DNA of 64,000 nt from Desulfofalx alkaliphila DSM 12257 (lineage in GTDB: Bacteria; Bacillota; Desulfotomaculia; Desulfotomaculales; Desulfohalotomaculaceae): contig NZ_JONT01000015.1 of the NCBI RefSeq assembly GCF_000711975.1, positions 1 through 64,000 of the forward strand, in the 5' to 3' direction. Position 1 is the first letter of the stretch; each line of letters opens with the position of its first letter. This document shows positions 9,757 to 17,693 of the stretch, one piece after another. The notes under the pieces were generated by a model. The model saw only the letters and a list, made by a program, of their open reading frames with translations, did no database searches and had not been told where the DNA came from. Position numbers and translations under genes: made by a program.

Positions 9757-10080
9757 ATGATGTTAGGTGGAGGAAACATGAATAAAATGATGAAACAAGT
9801 GCAAAAGATGCAGCAGGATATGGCTAAAATGCAGGAGGAGTTAGCCACCCGTACTGTGGAAAGCACAGCGGGCGGCGGGGTGGTAAAGGTAGTGGCCAAC
9901 GGCAGGCAGGAATTGATTTCCATCGAATTAAAGCCGGAAGTTGTGGATCCCGATGATATTGAAATGTTGCAGGATTTAATCTTGGCGGCCACCAATGATG
10001 CTCTGCGCAAAAGCCAAGATATGGTTTCCGCTGAAATGAGTAAGATCACCGGCGGCCTAAAGGTGCCGGGTTTATTTTAA
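9757..10080 (+). CDS. ybaB: YbaB/EbfC family nucleoid-associated protein
   Basis: A 107-residue DNA-binding protein that forms a tweezer-shaped dimer and has been linked to nucleoid structure in other bacteria. A Met/Lys/Gln-rich N-terminal helix ([15 protein letters not shown]) is followed by the family core [17 protein letters not shown] and a second helix. The position between dnaX and recR is the classic one. GAGGAGGG precedes tandem ATGs. Two divergent paralogues occur at 35.5 and 36.3 kb in this window. Confidence 0.95.
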   Translation: MMLGGGNMNKMMKQVQKMQQDMAKMQEELATRTVESTAGGGVVKVVANGRQELISIELKPEVVDPDDIEMLQDLILAATNDALRKSQDMVSAEMSKITGGLKVPGLF

Positions 10081-10110
10081 AAACTTGCCCAAGGCGCGGT
10101 TGGTTAAAAA

Positions 10111-10138
10111 GAGCATGGGAAAACCCGTGTTCTTTTTT
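10111..10138 (+). terminator. Terminator after ybaB
   Basis: GAGCATGGG pairs CCCGTGTTC (two G-U pairs) across AAAA, followed by seven T. Confidence 0.8.
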
Positions 10139-10166
10139 TCTTGCATTTTGGCCGGCCGGCATTTTC

Positions 10167-10195
10167 TTGACTAAAACTTTAAATTATTCTACAAT
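10167..10195 (+). promoter_or_regulatory. SigA promoter of recR
   Basis: TTGACT, 17-bp spacer, TACAAT, ending 32 bp before the recR start. With the preceding terminator this makes recR independent of dnaX-ybaB. Confidence 0.7.
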
Positions 10196-10227
10196 TTGAT
10201 AGACATGAGAAACAATGGGGGATACAA

Positions 10228-10833
10228 ATGAAATATCTGTCAGAGCCGGTGGCTCGTTTGATTGAAGAGTTTGCCAAGCTGCCCGGCATAGGTCCGAAAA
10301 CTGCACAGCGCTTGGCTTTTTTTATTTTAAATGCGCCCCACCAGGTTGCTAAAGATTTAGCCCATGCCTTGGTGGAGGTGCGGGAAAAGGTAAAGTACTG
10401 CAGCAACTGCGGTAACCTCACCGAAGTTGATCCCTGTAGAATTTGCGATGACCCCTCCCGCAAGCAGCACATAATTTGCATAGTGGAACAGGCCAGGGAT
10501 GTGATTGCCATTGAAAAAACCGGCAGTTTTGACGGCCTGTATCATGTGCTGCAAGGTGTGCTGAACCCAATGGAGGGAATCAAGGCTGAAGATTTAAACA
10601 TTAAAAAGCTTTTGGAAAGATTGCAGCATAATAAGATAGAGGAAGTTATTTTGGCCACAAATTCAAGTGTTGAAGGAGATGCCACCGCACTTTACTTGTA
10701 CCGGCTGCTTTCACCCCTGGGGGTAAAGGTGACAAGGCTGGCCCATGGCCTGCCCGTGGGTGCAGACTTGGAGTATACCGATGAATATACATTGAGTAAA
10801 GCGCTGCAGGGACGGAGGTCCATGGACAGCTAA
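10228..10833 (+). CDS. recR: Recombination mediator RecR
   Basis: RecR works with RecO and RecF to load RecA on single-strand gaps. The 201 residues show the N-terminal helix-hairpin-helix (LPGIGPKTAQRLAF), the C4 zinc finger (Cys58, 61, 70, 73), the Toprim domain (ICIVEQARDVIAIE to about residue 175) and the C-terminal Walker-B-like segment. ATG is preceded by GGGGGA. Length and motifs are canonical. Confidence 0.97.
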   Translation: MKYLSEPVARLIEEFAKLPGIGPKTAQRLAFFILNAPHQVAKDLAHALVEVREKVKYCSNCGNLTEVDPCRICDDPSRKQHIICIVEQARDVIAIEKTGSFDGLYHVLQGVLNPMEGIKAEDLNIKKLLERLQHNKIEEVILATNSSVEGDATALYLYRLLSPLGVKVTRLAHGLPVGADLEYTDEYTLSKALQGRRSMDS

Positions 10834-10859
10834 AGAGGAAAAAAAAGGAATAACCTTCC

Positions 10860-10896
10860 GCAACTATCATATAATTAATCAATTACTAATAGTTGC
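10860..10896. repeat. Inverted repeat immediately upstream of bofA
   Basis: GCAACTAT and ATAGTTGC are perfect 8-bp arms around a 21-nt AT-rich centre. The right arm abuts the GGGGGG ribosome site of bofA. It could be an operator or an RNA hairpin next to the ribosome site. Confidence 0.45.
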
Positions 10897-10906
10897 GGGG
10901 GGTGTG

Positions 10907-11173
10907 ATGATGGAATGGACGACCATAGTGCTTGGTTTGGTTGGCCTCTTTGGCCTATACTTGGTAGGGATATTTTTTGTTCGGCCCCTAAGGTTAGTTT
11001 TTAGGGCCCTTGCCTGTTTAGTTGTCGGTGCCTTACTGCTGGCCATTACCAATGTGATAAGTGCCAACTTTGGAATATACATACCAATAAATATTTTTAC
11101 TTTGCTGCTGGCAGGGGTATTACAGGTGCCCGGAGTGGTTCTTTTAGTCTTAATGGAATATATGCTGCTTTAA
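10907..11173 (+). CDS. bofA: BofA-like inhibitor of pro-sigma-K processing
   Basis: In Bacillus, BofA is a membrane protein of the outer forespore membrane that holds the SpoIVFB protease inactive until the engulfment checkpoint passes. The 88-residue product has two or three hydrophobic segments and the family signature GIYIPINIFT followed by a GVLxxPGV segment at the C-terminus. The position downstream of recR matches Bacillus. ATG at 10907 is preferred over GTG 10904 by spacing from the G-rich ribosome site; ATG 10910 is also possible. Confidence 0.88.
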   Translation: MMEWTTIVLGLVGLFGLYLVGIFFVRPLRLVFRALACLVVGALLLAITNVISANFGIYIPINIFTLLLAGVLQVPGVVLLVLMEYMLL

Positions 11174-11200
11174 TGGAATTATTTAGGGGTTGTAATGTTC

Positions 11201-11230
11201 TTGACGGAGCTATTTTGCTAGGGTTATACT
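11201..11230 (+). promoter_or_regulatory. SigA promoter of the ATPase-kor operon
   Basis: TTGACG, 18-bp spacer, TATACT. Transcription would start near 11237, leaving an unusually long leader of about 175 nt. Confidence 0.6.
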
Positions 11231-11274
11231 GTAAAAGAAAAGAAATACTAATTTCATAAAAAATACCGGGCTGG

Positions 11275-11397
11275 TTATAGTTTATTTAAGGTAGGGCTAC
11301 TGAGGAATACGGGGCAGTTATGTCCCGCTTATTCTTTGTATTGGACAATTAAGAATTTTTTTACTGGATAAACTATAAAAAATCAATTATAGTTTAT
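11275..11397 (+). promoter_or_regulatory. Candidate structured leader with alternative pairings, upstream of the kor operon
   Basis: TTATAGTTTAT occurs at 11275-11285 and 11387-11397, and its exact complement ATAAACTATAA at 11368-11378. The middle copy can pair with the first, closing a domain that holds a bulged hairpin (GAATA/TATTC and CGGG/CCCG, 11305-11334). It can instead pair with the last, forming an 11-bp hairpin ending 4 nt before the ribosome site. The two states exclude each other, the layout of a switch. I do not recognise a known riboswitch class. It could also be a DNA operator array. Confidence 0.5.
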
Positions 11398-11411
11398 TCA
11401 AGGGGGTGATC

Positions 11412-12080
11412 TTGATACCCGACAGAATAGTTGAGGTTTATGTTGGTGAATATGCCAGTGGGAAAAGTGAAGTTGCAGTAAACAGGGCAATAGAATTGGC
11501 AAATAAAAAGAGATTGGTAAACCTTGTGGATTTAGATATAGTGGAACCCTGCTATACATTGAGGCCCATTAAAAGGCTGCTTTCCCAAAAGGGTATAAAG
11601 GTATTGGCGTGGGAAACAAAGGATACCATGGGTTTGGGGGAAGCAGGCAATGTGATAAACCCCGAAACAAGGTGGGCTTTATTCCGCCAGGGGGATGTAA
11701 TATTTGACATCGGCTACGGTGTGGAGGGTTCTAAAACCCTAAATTTAGTAGAGGGCGTAGATAAGGAGCCTAATTTAAGAATTTACGCCGTAATTAACAT
11801 ATCACGGCCAATGACTGCAAATGTAAGAGATATTGTAGATTATGTCAAGGGATTGGGTACTATACACGGAGTGATAAATAACACTCACCTGGGTGATGAA
11901 ACCACTGCGGAGGTGGTGGAGGAGGGGGCCAAGGCAGTAAGCCAGGCGGCAAAGCTGCTGGGCATCCCGGTAATCGCCACCACTGCTGTGAGGGAAGTTG
12001 CTGATATTTTAGGGAAGAAGGATAGTGCCGGTAACGTGGTCAGACCTTTAGACCGCTATATGCCAAATACATTCTGGTAA
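11412..12080 (+). CDS. P-loop ATPase of unknown role in the 2-oxoacid oxidoreductase operon
   Basis: The 222-residue protein begins with a Walker A motif, GEYASGKS (residues 12-19), followed by DLDIVEPCYTLRP, which resembles the switch region of MinD/CobQ-like deviant P-loop proteins, and a DIGYGVEG segment. No transmembrane segment is visible. It precedes korA by 49 nt and is probably co-transcribed. Known context: similar P-loop genes accompany kor operons in anaerobic Firmicutes. A role in maturation or regulation of the oxidoreductase is inferred. TTG at 11412 is preferred by spacing from AGGGGG; GTG 11406 overlaps that ribosome site. Confidence 0.75.
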   Translation: MIPDRIVEVYVGEYASGKSEVAVNRAIELANKKRLVNLVDLDIVEPCYTLRPIKRLLSQKGIKVLAWETKDTMGLGEAGNVINPETRWALFRQGDVIFDIGYGVEGSKTLNLVEGVDKEPNLRIYAVINISRPMTANVRDIVDYVKGLGTIHGVINNTHLGDETTAEVVEEGAKAVSQAAKLLGIPVIATTAVREVADILGKKDSAGNVVRPLDRYMPNTFW

Positions 12081-12129
12081 CCAAAGTTACCGAAAAGAGA
12101 GCCATATTTTAGGAGGTGCAGTTTCTTTT

Positions 12130-13215
12130 ATGCCAGACAAACTTATTACCGAAGAAAAACGTGTATTTATGACCGGTAACGAGGTGGTGGCTTGGGCGGC
12201 AATGGCTGCCGGTGCGGAAATCATGTATGGTTATCCCATCACACCACAAAACGAAATCATGCATTACTGGACAAGGTTAGCTCCCAAATACAATCGCCGG
12301 TTTTTACAAACGGAAGATGAGCTATCGGCAGGCTTTACCACCCTTGGCGGGGTTATGGCCGGACGCAAGGCATTTACTGCCACAGCGGGCCCCGGCAATA
12401 CCTTAATGCAGGAACCCCTTTCCATGGCGGAAGCCATGCGCTTACCCACTGTGACCATCATTCAACAGCGCGGTGGCCCGTCAACTGCCACTGTTATCTA
12501 TTCTCAACAGGAAGTGACCATGACCACCTTTGGCGGTAACGGTGAGGGTTTGCGTATAGTTTATTCCACCGCCAATCACCAAGAATTGTTTGATTACACC
12601 ATCAAGGCATTTAATGTTGCCTGGAAGTACCGCTTCCCCACCTTTATTTTGGGTGACGGTTACCAGGCAAAAATGCGCGAGTCTTTAACCATTTATGACC
12701 CTGAGCAAAGGGGCATTGAATTTGTACCCGCTGAGCCCTTTGTGGGCAAACCCGGCACACCCGGTGTAGACCGGGAGCCCGGTCACTACCGCAACACCTA
12801 TAACGTTGAAGAAGAGTTGTACGATGTGTTGCAGGAATTTTTTGCCGATTACGAAAAGATGGTTCCGGAAGTGGTGGAGTACCATTCCTTTGATACCGAA
12901 GATGCCGATGTGGTGGTTTTATCCCACGGCGTGGTTTCCCGCGGTGCAAAAGAGGCGGTGGAAATTCTGCGCAAAGAGGGTAAAAAGGTGGGATATTTTA
13001 GGCCCATAACACTGCGGCCGCTGCCGGAAAAGGAATTAAAAGAATTGGCAACAAAGGCCAAGAAACTGTTGGTTGTTGAATCGGCCCAGGGCCAGTTTGG
13101 CAAATTAATTAAAAACGCAATTTACGGCGGAACTGCAGAGTTCTTAACCCTGTATAAGCCTGGGGTTGGCATAACCACAGAAGAAATTATATCCAGAGTG
13201 GAAGAAATTTTATAG
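12130..13215 (+). CDS. korA: 2-oxoacid:ferredoxin oxidoreductase, alpha subunit
   Basis: The 361 residues contain the pyruvate:ferredoxin oxidoreductase alpha-type pyrimidine-binding region (GYPITPQNEI, then ATAGPGNTLM and QRGGPSTAT) and a C-terminal transketolase-like domain II (YFRPITLRPLPE). The complex oxidatively decarboxylates a 2-oxoacid with CoA, reducing ferredoxin. Four separate subunit genes in alpha-beta-gamma-delta order fit 2-oxoglutarate or branched-chain 2-oxoacid enzymes; the substrate cannot be decided from motifs. AGGAGGTG lies before the ATG. Confidence 0.92.
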   Translation: MPDKLITEEKRVFMTGNEVVAWAAMAAGAEIMYGYPITPQNEIMHYWTRLAPKYNRRFLQTEDELSAGFTTLGGVMAGRKAFTATAGPGNTLMQEPLSMAEAMRLPTVTIIQQRGGPSTATVIYSQQEVTMTTFGGNGEGLRIVYSTANHQELFDYTIKAFNVAWKYRFPTFILGDGYQAKMRESLTIYDPEQRGIEFVPAEPFVGKPGTPGVDREPGHYRNTYNVEEELYDVLQEFFADYEKMVPEVVEYHSFDTEDADVVVLSHGVVSRGAKEAVEILRKEGKKVGYFRPITLRPLPEKELKELATKAKKLLVVESAQGQFGKLIKNAIYGGTAEFLTLYKPGVGITTEEIISRVEEIL

Positions 13216-13260
13216 TATTCATCTTGACGGTGCTTAATTTGAAAGGAGGCCTACTTGTTT

Positions 13261-14019
13261 ATGTCCATACAACCCCCTATGCCAAAATGTTGGCGGGTAG
13301 AAACAAAACCACATAAGTTTTGCCCGGGATGTGGTCACGGTTTGGTATTAAAAGCATTGGGTGAGGCAATAGATGAACTTGGCATTCAAGACAGAGTAGT
13401 TTTTGGCTGTGACATCGGCTGCTCACTGTTGGCTTGGGATTTCTTTAACGTTGACAGCATCCAAACCCACCATGGTAGAACCACTCCGGTGATGACCGGT
13501 GTTAAAAGGGCAAATCCTGATTTGATTTGTGTTGCCTACATGGGTGACGGCGGCGGATATGCCATTGGGTCCCAACACCTGGTAAATGCAGCTGCAAGAA
13601 ACGAGAAGATCACTGTATTGCTTGCCCTGAACACTGTTTATGCAATGACCGGCGGTCAAATGGCCCCCACAACCATGCCCGGTCAAAAGGCTGAAACATC
13701 TCCCTATGGGCGTGATCCGGAGTTGACAGGCTACCCCACCCAGGGTCCGGAAATGGTGGCGGCAATTTGCCGGGAAGGAGCATATGTTGCCCGGGGAACC
13801 ACCGCTAATTTAAAGCAGCTGAAGAACTATATTAAAAAGGCCTTACAAAACCAAATGGACGGAAACGGATTTTCCTTTGTGGAGGCCTTGGCTGCCTGTC
13901 CCACCAACTGGCGTACCAACGCTGAAAAAACCTGGAACTTTGTTGAAAAGGAAATGCCCAAATACTTTAAGGTTGGGGAAAAGAAGGTTCCTGGAGCTGA
14001 GCAAAGGGAGGGACAGTAA
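13261..14019 (+). CDS. korB: 2-oxoacid:ferredoxin oxidoreductase, beta subunit (TPP-binding)
   Basis: A 252-residue thiamine diphosphate subunit. CPGCGHG (Cys21, Cys24) and a conserved downstream Cys (GCDIGCS) would hold a 4Fe-4S cluster. GDGGGYAIG (from residue 95) and the MTGGQMAPTT segment are the TPP/Mg site. The usual Asp of the DNxxYGMTGGQ motif is absent here (ALNTVYAMTGGQ), which is worth noting. ATG 13261 is used; TTG 13255 is 5 nt from AGGAGG and is also possible. Confidence 0.93.
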   Translation: MSIQPPMPKCWRVETKPHKFCPGCGHGLVLKALGEAIDELGIQDRVVFGCDIGCSLLAWDFFNVDSIQTHHGRTTPVMTGVKRANPDLICVAYMGDGGGYAIGSQHLVNAAARNEKITVLLALNTVYAMTGGQMAPTTMPGQKAETSPYGRDPELTGYPTQGPEMVAAICREGAYVARGTTANLKQLKNYIKKALQNQMDGNGFSFVEALAACPTNWRTNAEKTWNFVEKEMPKYFKVGEKKVPGAEQREGQ

Positions 14020-14574
14020 ATGGCTGATGTAATTAAAATTATGCTGGCCGGCGAAGGCGGTCAGGGTGTTCAATCTGTGGCAGAAATTTTAGCCGAAGCC
14101 GCTGACAATGAAGGTAAAGAAGCCTTATATATTCCTAACTTCGGGGTTGAGCAGCGGGGCGGCGTATCCATTGCCTTTTTGCAGATCAGCAGTGAGCGCA
14201 TCGGTGCCCCTAAGTTTAACACTGCAGACATTGTGGTGGCCCTAAGTGACCGGGCCATTTACCGCACCAAGCAGTATGTGGGCGAAAAAACGGTCTTTGT
14301 TTACGATTCGGGCATTGACATTCCCCAGGAGGATCTGCCTAAGGAAGCTGCCAAGTTATTGGCCATACCGGCTTTAGAAATAGCAAAGAACGAACTGCAC
14401 CCCCGGGTGTTTAACGTAATTATTATGGGCGCCGTGGTTAAAGCCACCGGAGTGGTGACAGATAAAGATGCTAAAAACGCCATTGAAAAGAAACTGGGCT
14501 ACAAATTTGAACAAAACCCAAAACTGCGTGAACTAAACTATAAAGCCATTGAAAGAGGCATGGAACTGGTTTAA
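14020..14574 (+). CDS. korC: 2-oxoacid:ferredoxin oxidoreductase, gamma subunit
   Basis: A 184-residue PFOR-gamma-type domain: GEGGQGVQSVAEILAEA at the N-terminus, NFGVEQRGGVS and the FNVIIMGAV segment are typical and form the CoA/interface domain. The ATG directly follows the korB stop, with the ribosome site GGGAGGG inside korB, so translation is coupled. Confidence 0.93.
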   Translation: MADVIKIMLAGEGGQGVQSVAEILAEAADNEGKEALYIPNFGVEQRGGVSIAFLQISSERIGAPKFNTADIVVALSDRAIYRTKQYVGEKTVFVYDSGIDIPQEDLPKEAAKLLAIPALEIAKNELHPRVFNVIIMGAVVKATGVVTDKDAKNAIEKKLGYKFEQNPKLRELNYKAIERGMELV

Positions 14575-14610
14575 GTATTGGTTTTGAAATAAATAAGGAG
14601 GGTGAAATAA

Positions 14611-14889
14611 GTGGCCATAGAATTTAAACCCCGCACCCTTGAACTCCAAAAGGCAACATGGACTGTTTTTCCCGGACTGTGTAAGGGCTGTGGTTTGTGT
14701 ATCGAAAAATGTCCCAAAAAATGCATTGCCTGGTCTAAAGTATTGGGCGTTTACGGCACTCCCTCAGTGGAGTCCACTGACGAGTGTATCGGCTGTGGCA
14801 TTTGTCAAATGGTTTGTCCGGACACCGCCATTAATGTGGTGCGGAAAAAGAAAGACTCCCAAAACAGTAAGTCGGCAGTGGCCGAGTAA
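14611..14889 (+). CDS. korD: 2-oxoacid:ferredoxin oxidoreductase, delta (ferredoxin) subunit
   Basis: The 92 residues carry two 4Fe-4S motifs: Cys24/27/30/34 and Cys59/62/65/69, each CxxCxxCxxxCP. This subunit passes electrons from the beta subunit to free ferredoxin. GTG start after AAGGAGGGTG. It is the last gene of the operon, directly before a strong terminator. Confidence 0.94.
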   Translation: MAIEFKPRTLELQKATWTVFPGLCKGCGLCIEKCPKKCIAWSKVLGVYGTPSVESTDECIGCGICQMVCPDTAINVVRKKKDSQNSKSAVAE

Positions 14890-14900
14890 AAGCAAAGTAA

Positions 14901-14932
14901 AAAACCCCTTCGTTTTCTTGCGAAGGGGTTTT
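14901..14932. terminator. Bidirectional terminator after the kor operon
   Basis: AAAACCCCTTCG and CGAAGGGGTTTT form a perfect 12-bp stem with an 8-nt loop, and the arms supply A and T tracts on both sides. Confidence 0.88.
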
Positions 14933-14994
14933 ATCATTCACCGTTAAAATGGCTGAAACATATTCTGTATCAATACTGCCAGGGGGTGAATGGA

Positions 14995-15183
14995 GTGGGT
15001 AAAAAACAAACCTGTATATATTGCCAAAGGGAATGGGATAAAAATAACAGCGGCATAAATATCTTAGGATACTTTATCTGCCCGGAATGTGAATACTCAA
15101 TAGTAAAAACAAATTGCCGGGAGCAGGCATATAAGTTTTACGTTAAGGGCCTTAAGAAAATATGGCGCTGTTTAGAAATTTGA
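14995..15183 (+). CDS. csfB: Anti-sigma-G factor Gin (CsfB)
   Basis: Gin blocks SigG, and in Bacillus also SigE, outside the proper forespore stage. The 62-residue product has the zinc-binding pairs Cys7/Cys10 (CIYC) and Cys29/Cys32 (CPEC) and the family C-terminus with YKFYVKGLKKIW. Position between bofA and yaaO/tmk matches Bacillus. GTG 14995 is preferred by its spacing from AGGGGGTG; GTG 14986 would overlap that site. It overlaps the end of a convergent minus-strand gene by 46 nt. Confidence 0.85.
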   Translation: MGKKQTCIYCQREWDKNNSGINILGYFICPECEYSIVKTNCREQAYKFYVKGLKKIWRCLEI

Positions 15184-15404
15184 TCTAATCCCGGTGCTCT
15201 TTTTTTGTTTTCCAGTCTCTGGCGCCGATGGGCCAGTTCTATTTCTGATCTGATTAACCTTAAGGTAAACAGATCTATGCCTGTGCTGCAGGCAATTTCG
15301 CTGTCGGAGCGGCCTTTCTTCCAGGCCCTTATTAGGTATTGGACATTGGTACGGTACTTTTTGGATAATTTTTTGGCATCAATTATCGGTTTATTTTGTG
15401 ACAT
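15138..15404 (-). CDS. Small helix-turn-helix protein, convergent with csfB
   Basis: The 88-residue basic protein has a central segment, RSDSEIACSTGIDLFTLRLI, that reads as a helix-turn-helix. A consensus AAGGAGGG lies 8 nt before the ATG, strong support for real translation. Its last 15 codons lie opposite the end of csfB, so the two mRNAs would overlap tail to tail. I do not recognise the family. The overlap suggests either simple compaction or antisense effects on gin. Confidence 0.6.
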   Translation of the reverse strand: MSQNKPIIDAKKLSKKYRTNVQYLIRAWKKGRSDSEIACSTGIDLFTLRLIRSEIELAHRRQRLENKKRAPGLDQISKQRHIFLRPLT

Positions 15405-15584
15405 CACAACTACCCTCCTTTTATGCGGGCTGCTTTGTTTGTTATTATTTTGTCTCGCAATTCATTCATCATGTTGAACAAGAGTTGGAAAGGGAGGCAA
15501 AAAGCCGGTCTAGTAGCTTTATGCAATCTATGGTAAAATTATTTATTGACAAAAAACATGCAAGCTTTTGGGAGAAGAAGAATA

Positions 15585-17030
15585 ATGGACCAAGGGGAAA
15601 CTCCTTTAGTAAGGGCTTTAGAAAATCATCGTTTGAAAAACAAGGCTGCCTTCCATATACCGGCGCACAGGCAGGGCCAAGCTTTACCTGTGGAATTGCT
15701 TGGGGCCCGGCAGCATATTTTTGCCTATGACCTAACGGAAGTAGACGGCTTGGACGACTTACATAACCCCAAGGGTGCCATTGCCCGGGCACAGCAATTG
15801 GCTGCCCAGGCCTTTGGGGCAGAAAAAAGTTATTTTTTAGTTAATGGCAGCTCATCGGGCTTACAGGCCCTTATATTGGCCACCTGCCAGGGGGAGGATT
15901 TAGTGATCCTGCCCAGAAATGTGCACCGCTCGGTTTTGACCGGACTTATTTACAGCGGTGCCCGTCCTGTATATATCTATCCGTCACTTGTGGACAAGTT
16001 TGGCATCCCGGCGCCCATTACCGGGCAAGAACTTAACAAATGCCTGCAAGAACACCCCAAGGCCAAGGCAGTATTGACGGTGCACCCTAACTATTACGGG
16101 GTGGCCGGCAGGCTGGAAGAACTGGTAAAAACCGCCCATGGCTTTGACATCCCGCTTATGGTGGATGAAGCCCACGGGGGACATTTTCCTTTTCACCGGG
16201 ACCTGCCCCCCGACGGCCTGTCTTGCGGGGCAGATGCTGTGGTGCAAAGTACCCACAAGGTGGCCGGTGCCTTAACCCAGGCATCAATGCTGCACCTTAA
16301 ATCTGATAAAATTGAACCGGCCAGGGTGGAGGACTGCTTGCGCATGGTACAGAGCACCAGCCCATCCTATATATTGATGGCATCCCTGGACGCCGCCCGG
16401 CGGCAGATGGCCACCCAGGGGGAACAAATGCTGGAGCAGTCACTGCAGCTTGCCCGGCAATTGAGGGATAAAATAAATGAGCTGCCCCACTGTGAGGTGC
16501 TGAGCAGCTCCCACTTTAAAGATAAGGGCAGTGTTTTTATAGACAAGACCAGGCTGGTGATAAATGTACAAGCTTTAGGATTGACCGGATTTGAAGTTAA
16601 GGATATTTTATCAGCAAGCTACGGTGTGCAGGTGGAATTGGCGGATCACTGTAATGTGGTGGCCATAATGGGCTTAAAGGCCTGTAAGGATGATGGCCGG
16701 CGCCTGTACGAGGCCCTTAAGGATATGGATAAATATAAATCAAGCAGCAGAAAGGGCGGTAAGCCACTGCAGCCGCCCCCTGCCCAGGTGATCAGCTCCC
16801 CCCGCAGGGCATGGATGGGTAAAAGTAAAAGTATAGAGCTGGAAAAATCAGCCGGCAAGATCAGTGCAGACAGTGTTGCCGTCTATCCGCCGGGAATTCC
16901 GGCACTTTGCCCGGGGGAATTGATTAGCAAGGACATGGTAGAATATTTAGTGGAGGTGCGCAGTAGAAAACTGCACATACAAGGCTCCGGCGATACCAGC
17001 TTAAGATCCATTAGAGTGCTGGATCTATAA
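15585..17030 (+). CDS. yaaO: Orn/Lys/Arg decarboxylase family PLP enzyme (YaaO-like)
   Basis: A 481-residue fold-type I PLP enzyme of the aminoacid decarboxylase family. HIPAHRQG near residue 28, LVNGSSSGLQA, VDEAHGGHF and the PLP lysine Lys225 in QSTHKVAGA are visible, followed by the C-terminal decarboxylase domain. Family members release agmatine, cadaverine or putrescine; substrate is not predictable here. In B. subtilis yaaO also precedes tmk. ATG 15585 follows a GGAG site; longer reading frames from TTG 15546 lack one. Confidence 0.9.
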   Translation: MDQGETPLVRALENHRLKNKAAFHIPAHRQGQALPVELLGARQHIFAYDLTEVDGLDDLHNPKGAIARAQQLAAQAFGAEKSYFLVNGSSSGLQALILATCQGEDLVILPRNVHRSVLTGLIYSGARPVYIYPSLVDKFGIPAPITGQELNKCLQEHPKAKAVLTVHPNYYGVAGRLEELVKTAHGFDIPLMVDEAHGGHFPFHRDLPPDGLSCGADAVVQSTHKVAGALTQASMLHLKSDKIEPARVEDCLRMVQSTSPSYILMASLDAARRQMATQGEQMLEQSLQLARQLRDKINELPHCEVLSSSHFKDKGSVFIDKTRLVINVQALGLTGFEVKDILSASYGVQVELADHCNVVAIMGLKACKDDGRRLYEALKDMDKYKSSSRKGGKPLQPPPAQVISSPRRAWMGKSKSIELEKSAGKISADSVAVYPPGIPALCPGELISKDMVEYLVEVRSRKLHIQGSGDTSLRSIRVLDL

Positions 17031-17051
17031 TCAGTATTGTGAGGAATTTTT

Positions 17052-17693
17052 ATGTCAGGAAAACTAATTGTTTTTGAAGGTATTGACGGGGCGGGAAAGA
17101 GCACCCAACTGTCTATGCTTTATCAATACCTGCAGCAAAGGGGTTATAATCTCATGACCACCAGGGAGCCGGGGGGCACTCCGGTGGGTGAAGAGGTGAG
17201 AAGTATTCTGCTCAATCCCCTCCATGGCGACCTGCAGCATCGTGCCGAGGCTTTTTTGTATGCCGCTGCCCGCTCCCAATTGGTTTACCAGGTAATTAAA
17301 CCGGCCCTAAGGGAGGGGAAGATAGTATTATGCGATCGCTTTGTGGACTCAACAATGGCTTACCAGGGATATGGCAGGGGTATTTCCCGCAATTTTTTGC
17401 AGCAAATTAATGATTTAGCCACCGGGGGCTTACAGGCGGATTTGGTCTTGGTTTTTGATTTGCCGGTGGAAGAGAGTTTTAAGAGGGTAAATAAACGCAG
17501 CACCGGCGACAGGCTGGAGCAAGAGACCCACTCCTTTTTTCAGCGGGTACGGGAGGGGTATTTAGAAATAGCCAGGCAGCAATGTCACAATCATCTTGTA
17601 ATGGACGCCTCCCTGTCGGTGGAAGAGCTACAGCGGCAGGTGAGAACGGTGGTGGACAATTTTATTGATGGGAAGCTTAGGGAAAGTGATTAG
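17052..17693 (+). CDS. tmk: Thymidylate kinase
   Basis: Converts dTMP to dTDP. The 213 residues have P-loop GIDGAGKST (10-18), the DR(F/Y) motif in LCDRFVDST, and a lid region with arginines. It is followed by holB with an overlap of about 26 nt, the usual Firmicute arrangement. Confidence 0.97.
   Translation: MSGKLIVFEGIDGAGKSTQLSMLYQYLQQRGYNLMTTREPGGTPVGEEVRSILLNPLHGDLQHRAEAFLYAAARSQLVYQVIKPALREGKIVLCDRFVDSTMAYQGYGRGISRNFLQQINDLATGGLQADLVLVFDLPVEESFKRVNKRSTGDRLEQETHSFFQRVREGYLEIARQQCHNHLVMDASLSVEELQRQVRTVVDNFIDGKLRESD

Noticed and set aside
15205-15792. Overlapping frames upstream of yaaO on both strands
   Set aside because: They overlap the better supported HTH gene and yaaO and lack ribosome sites.
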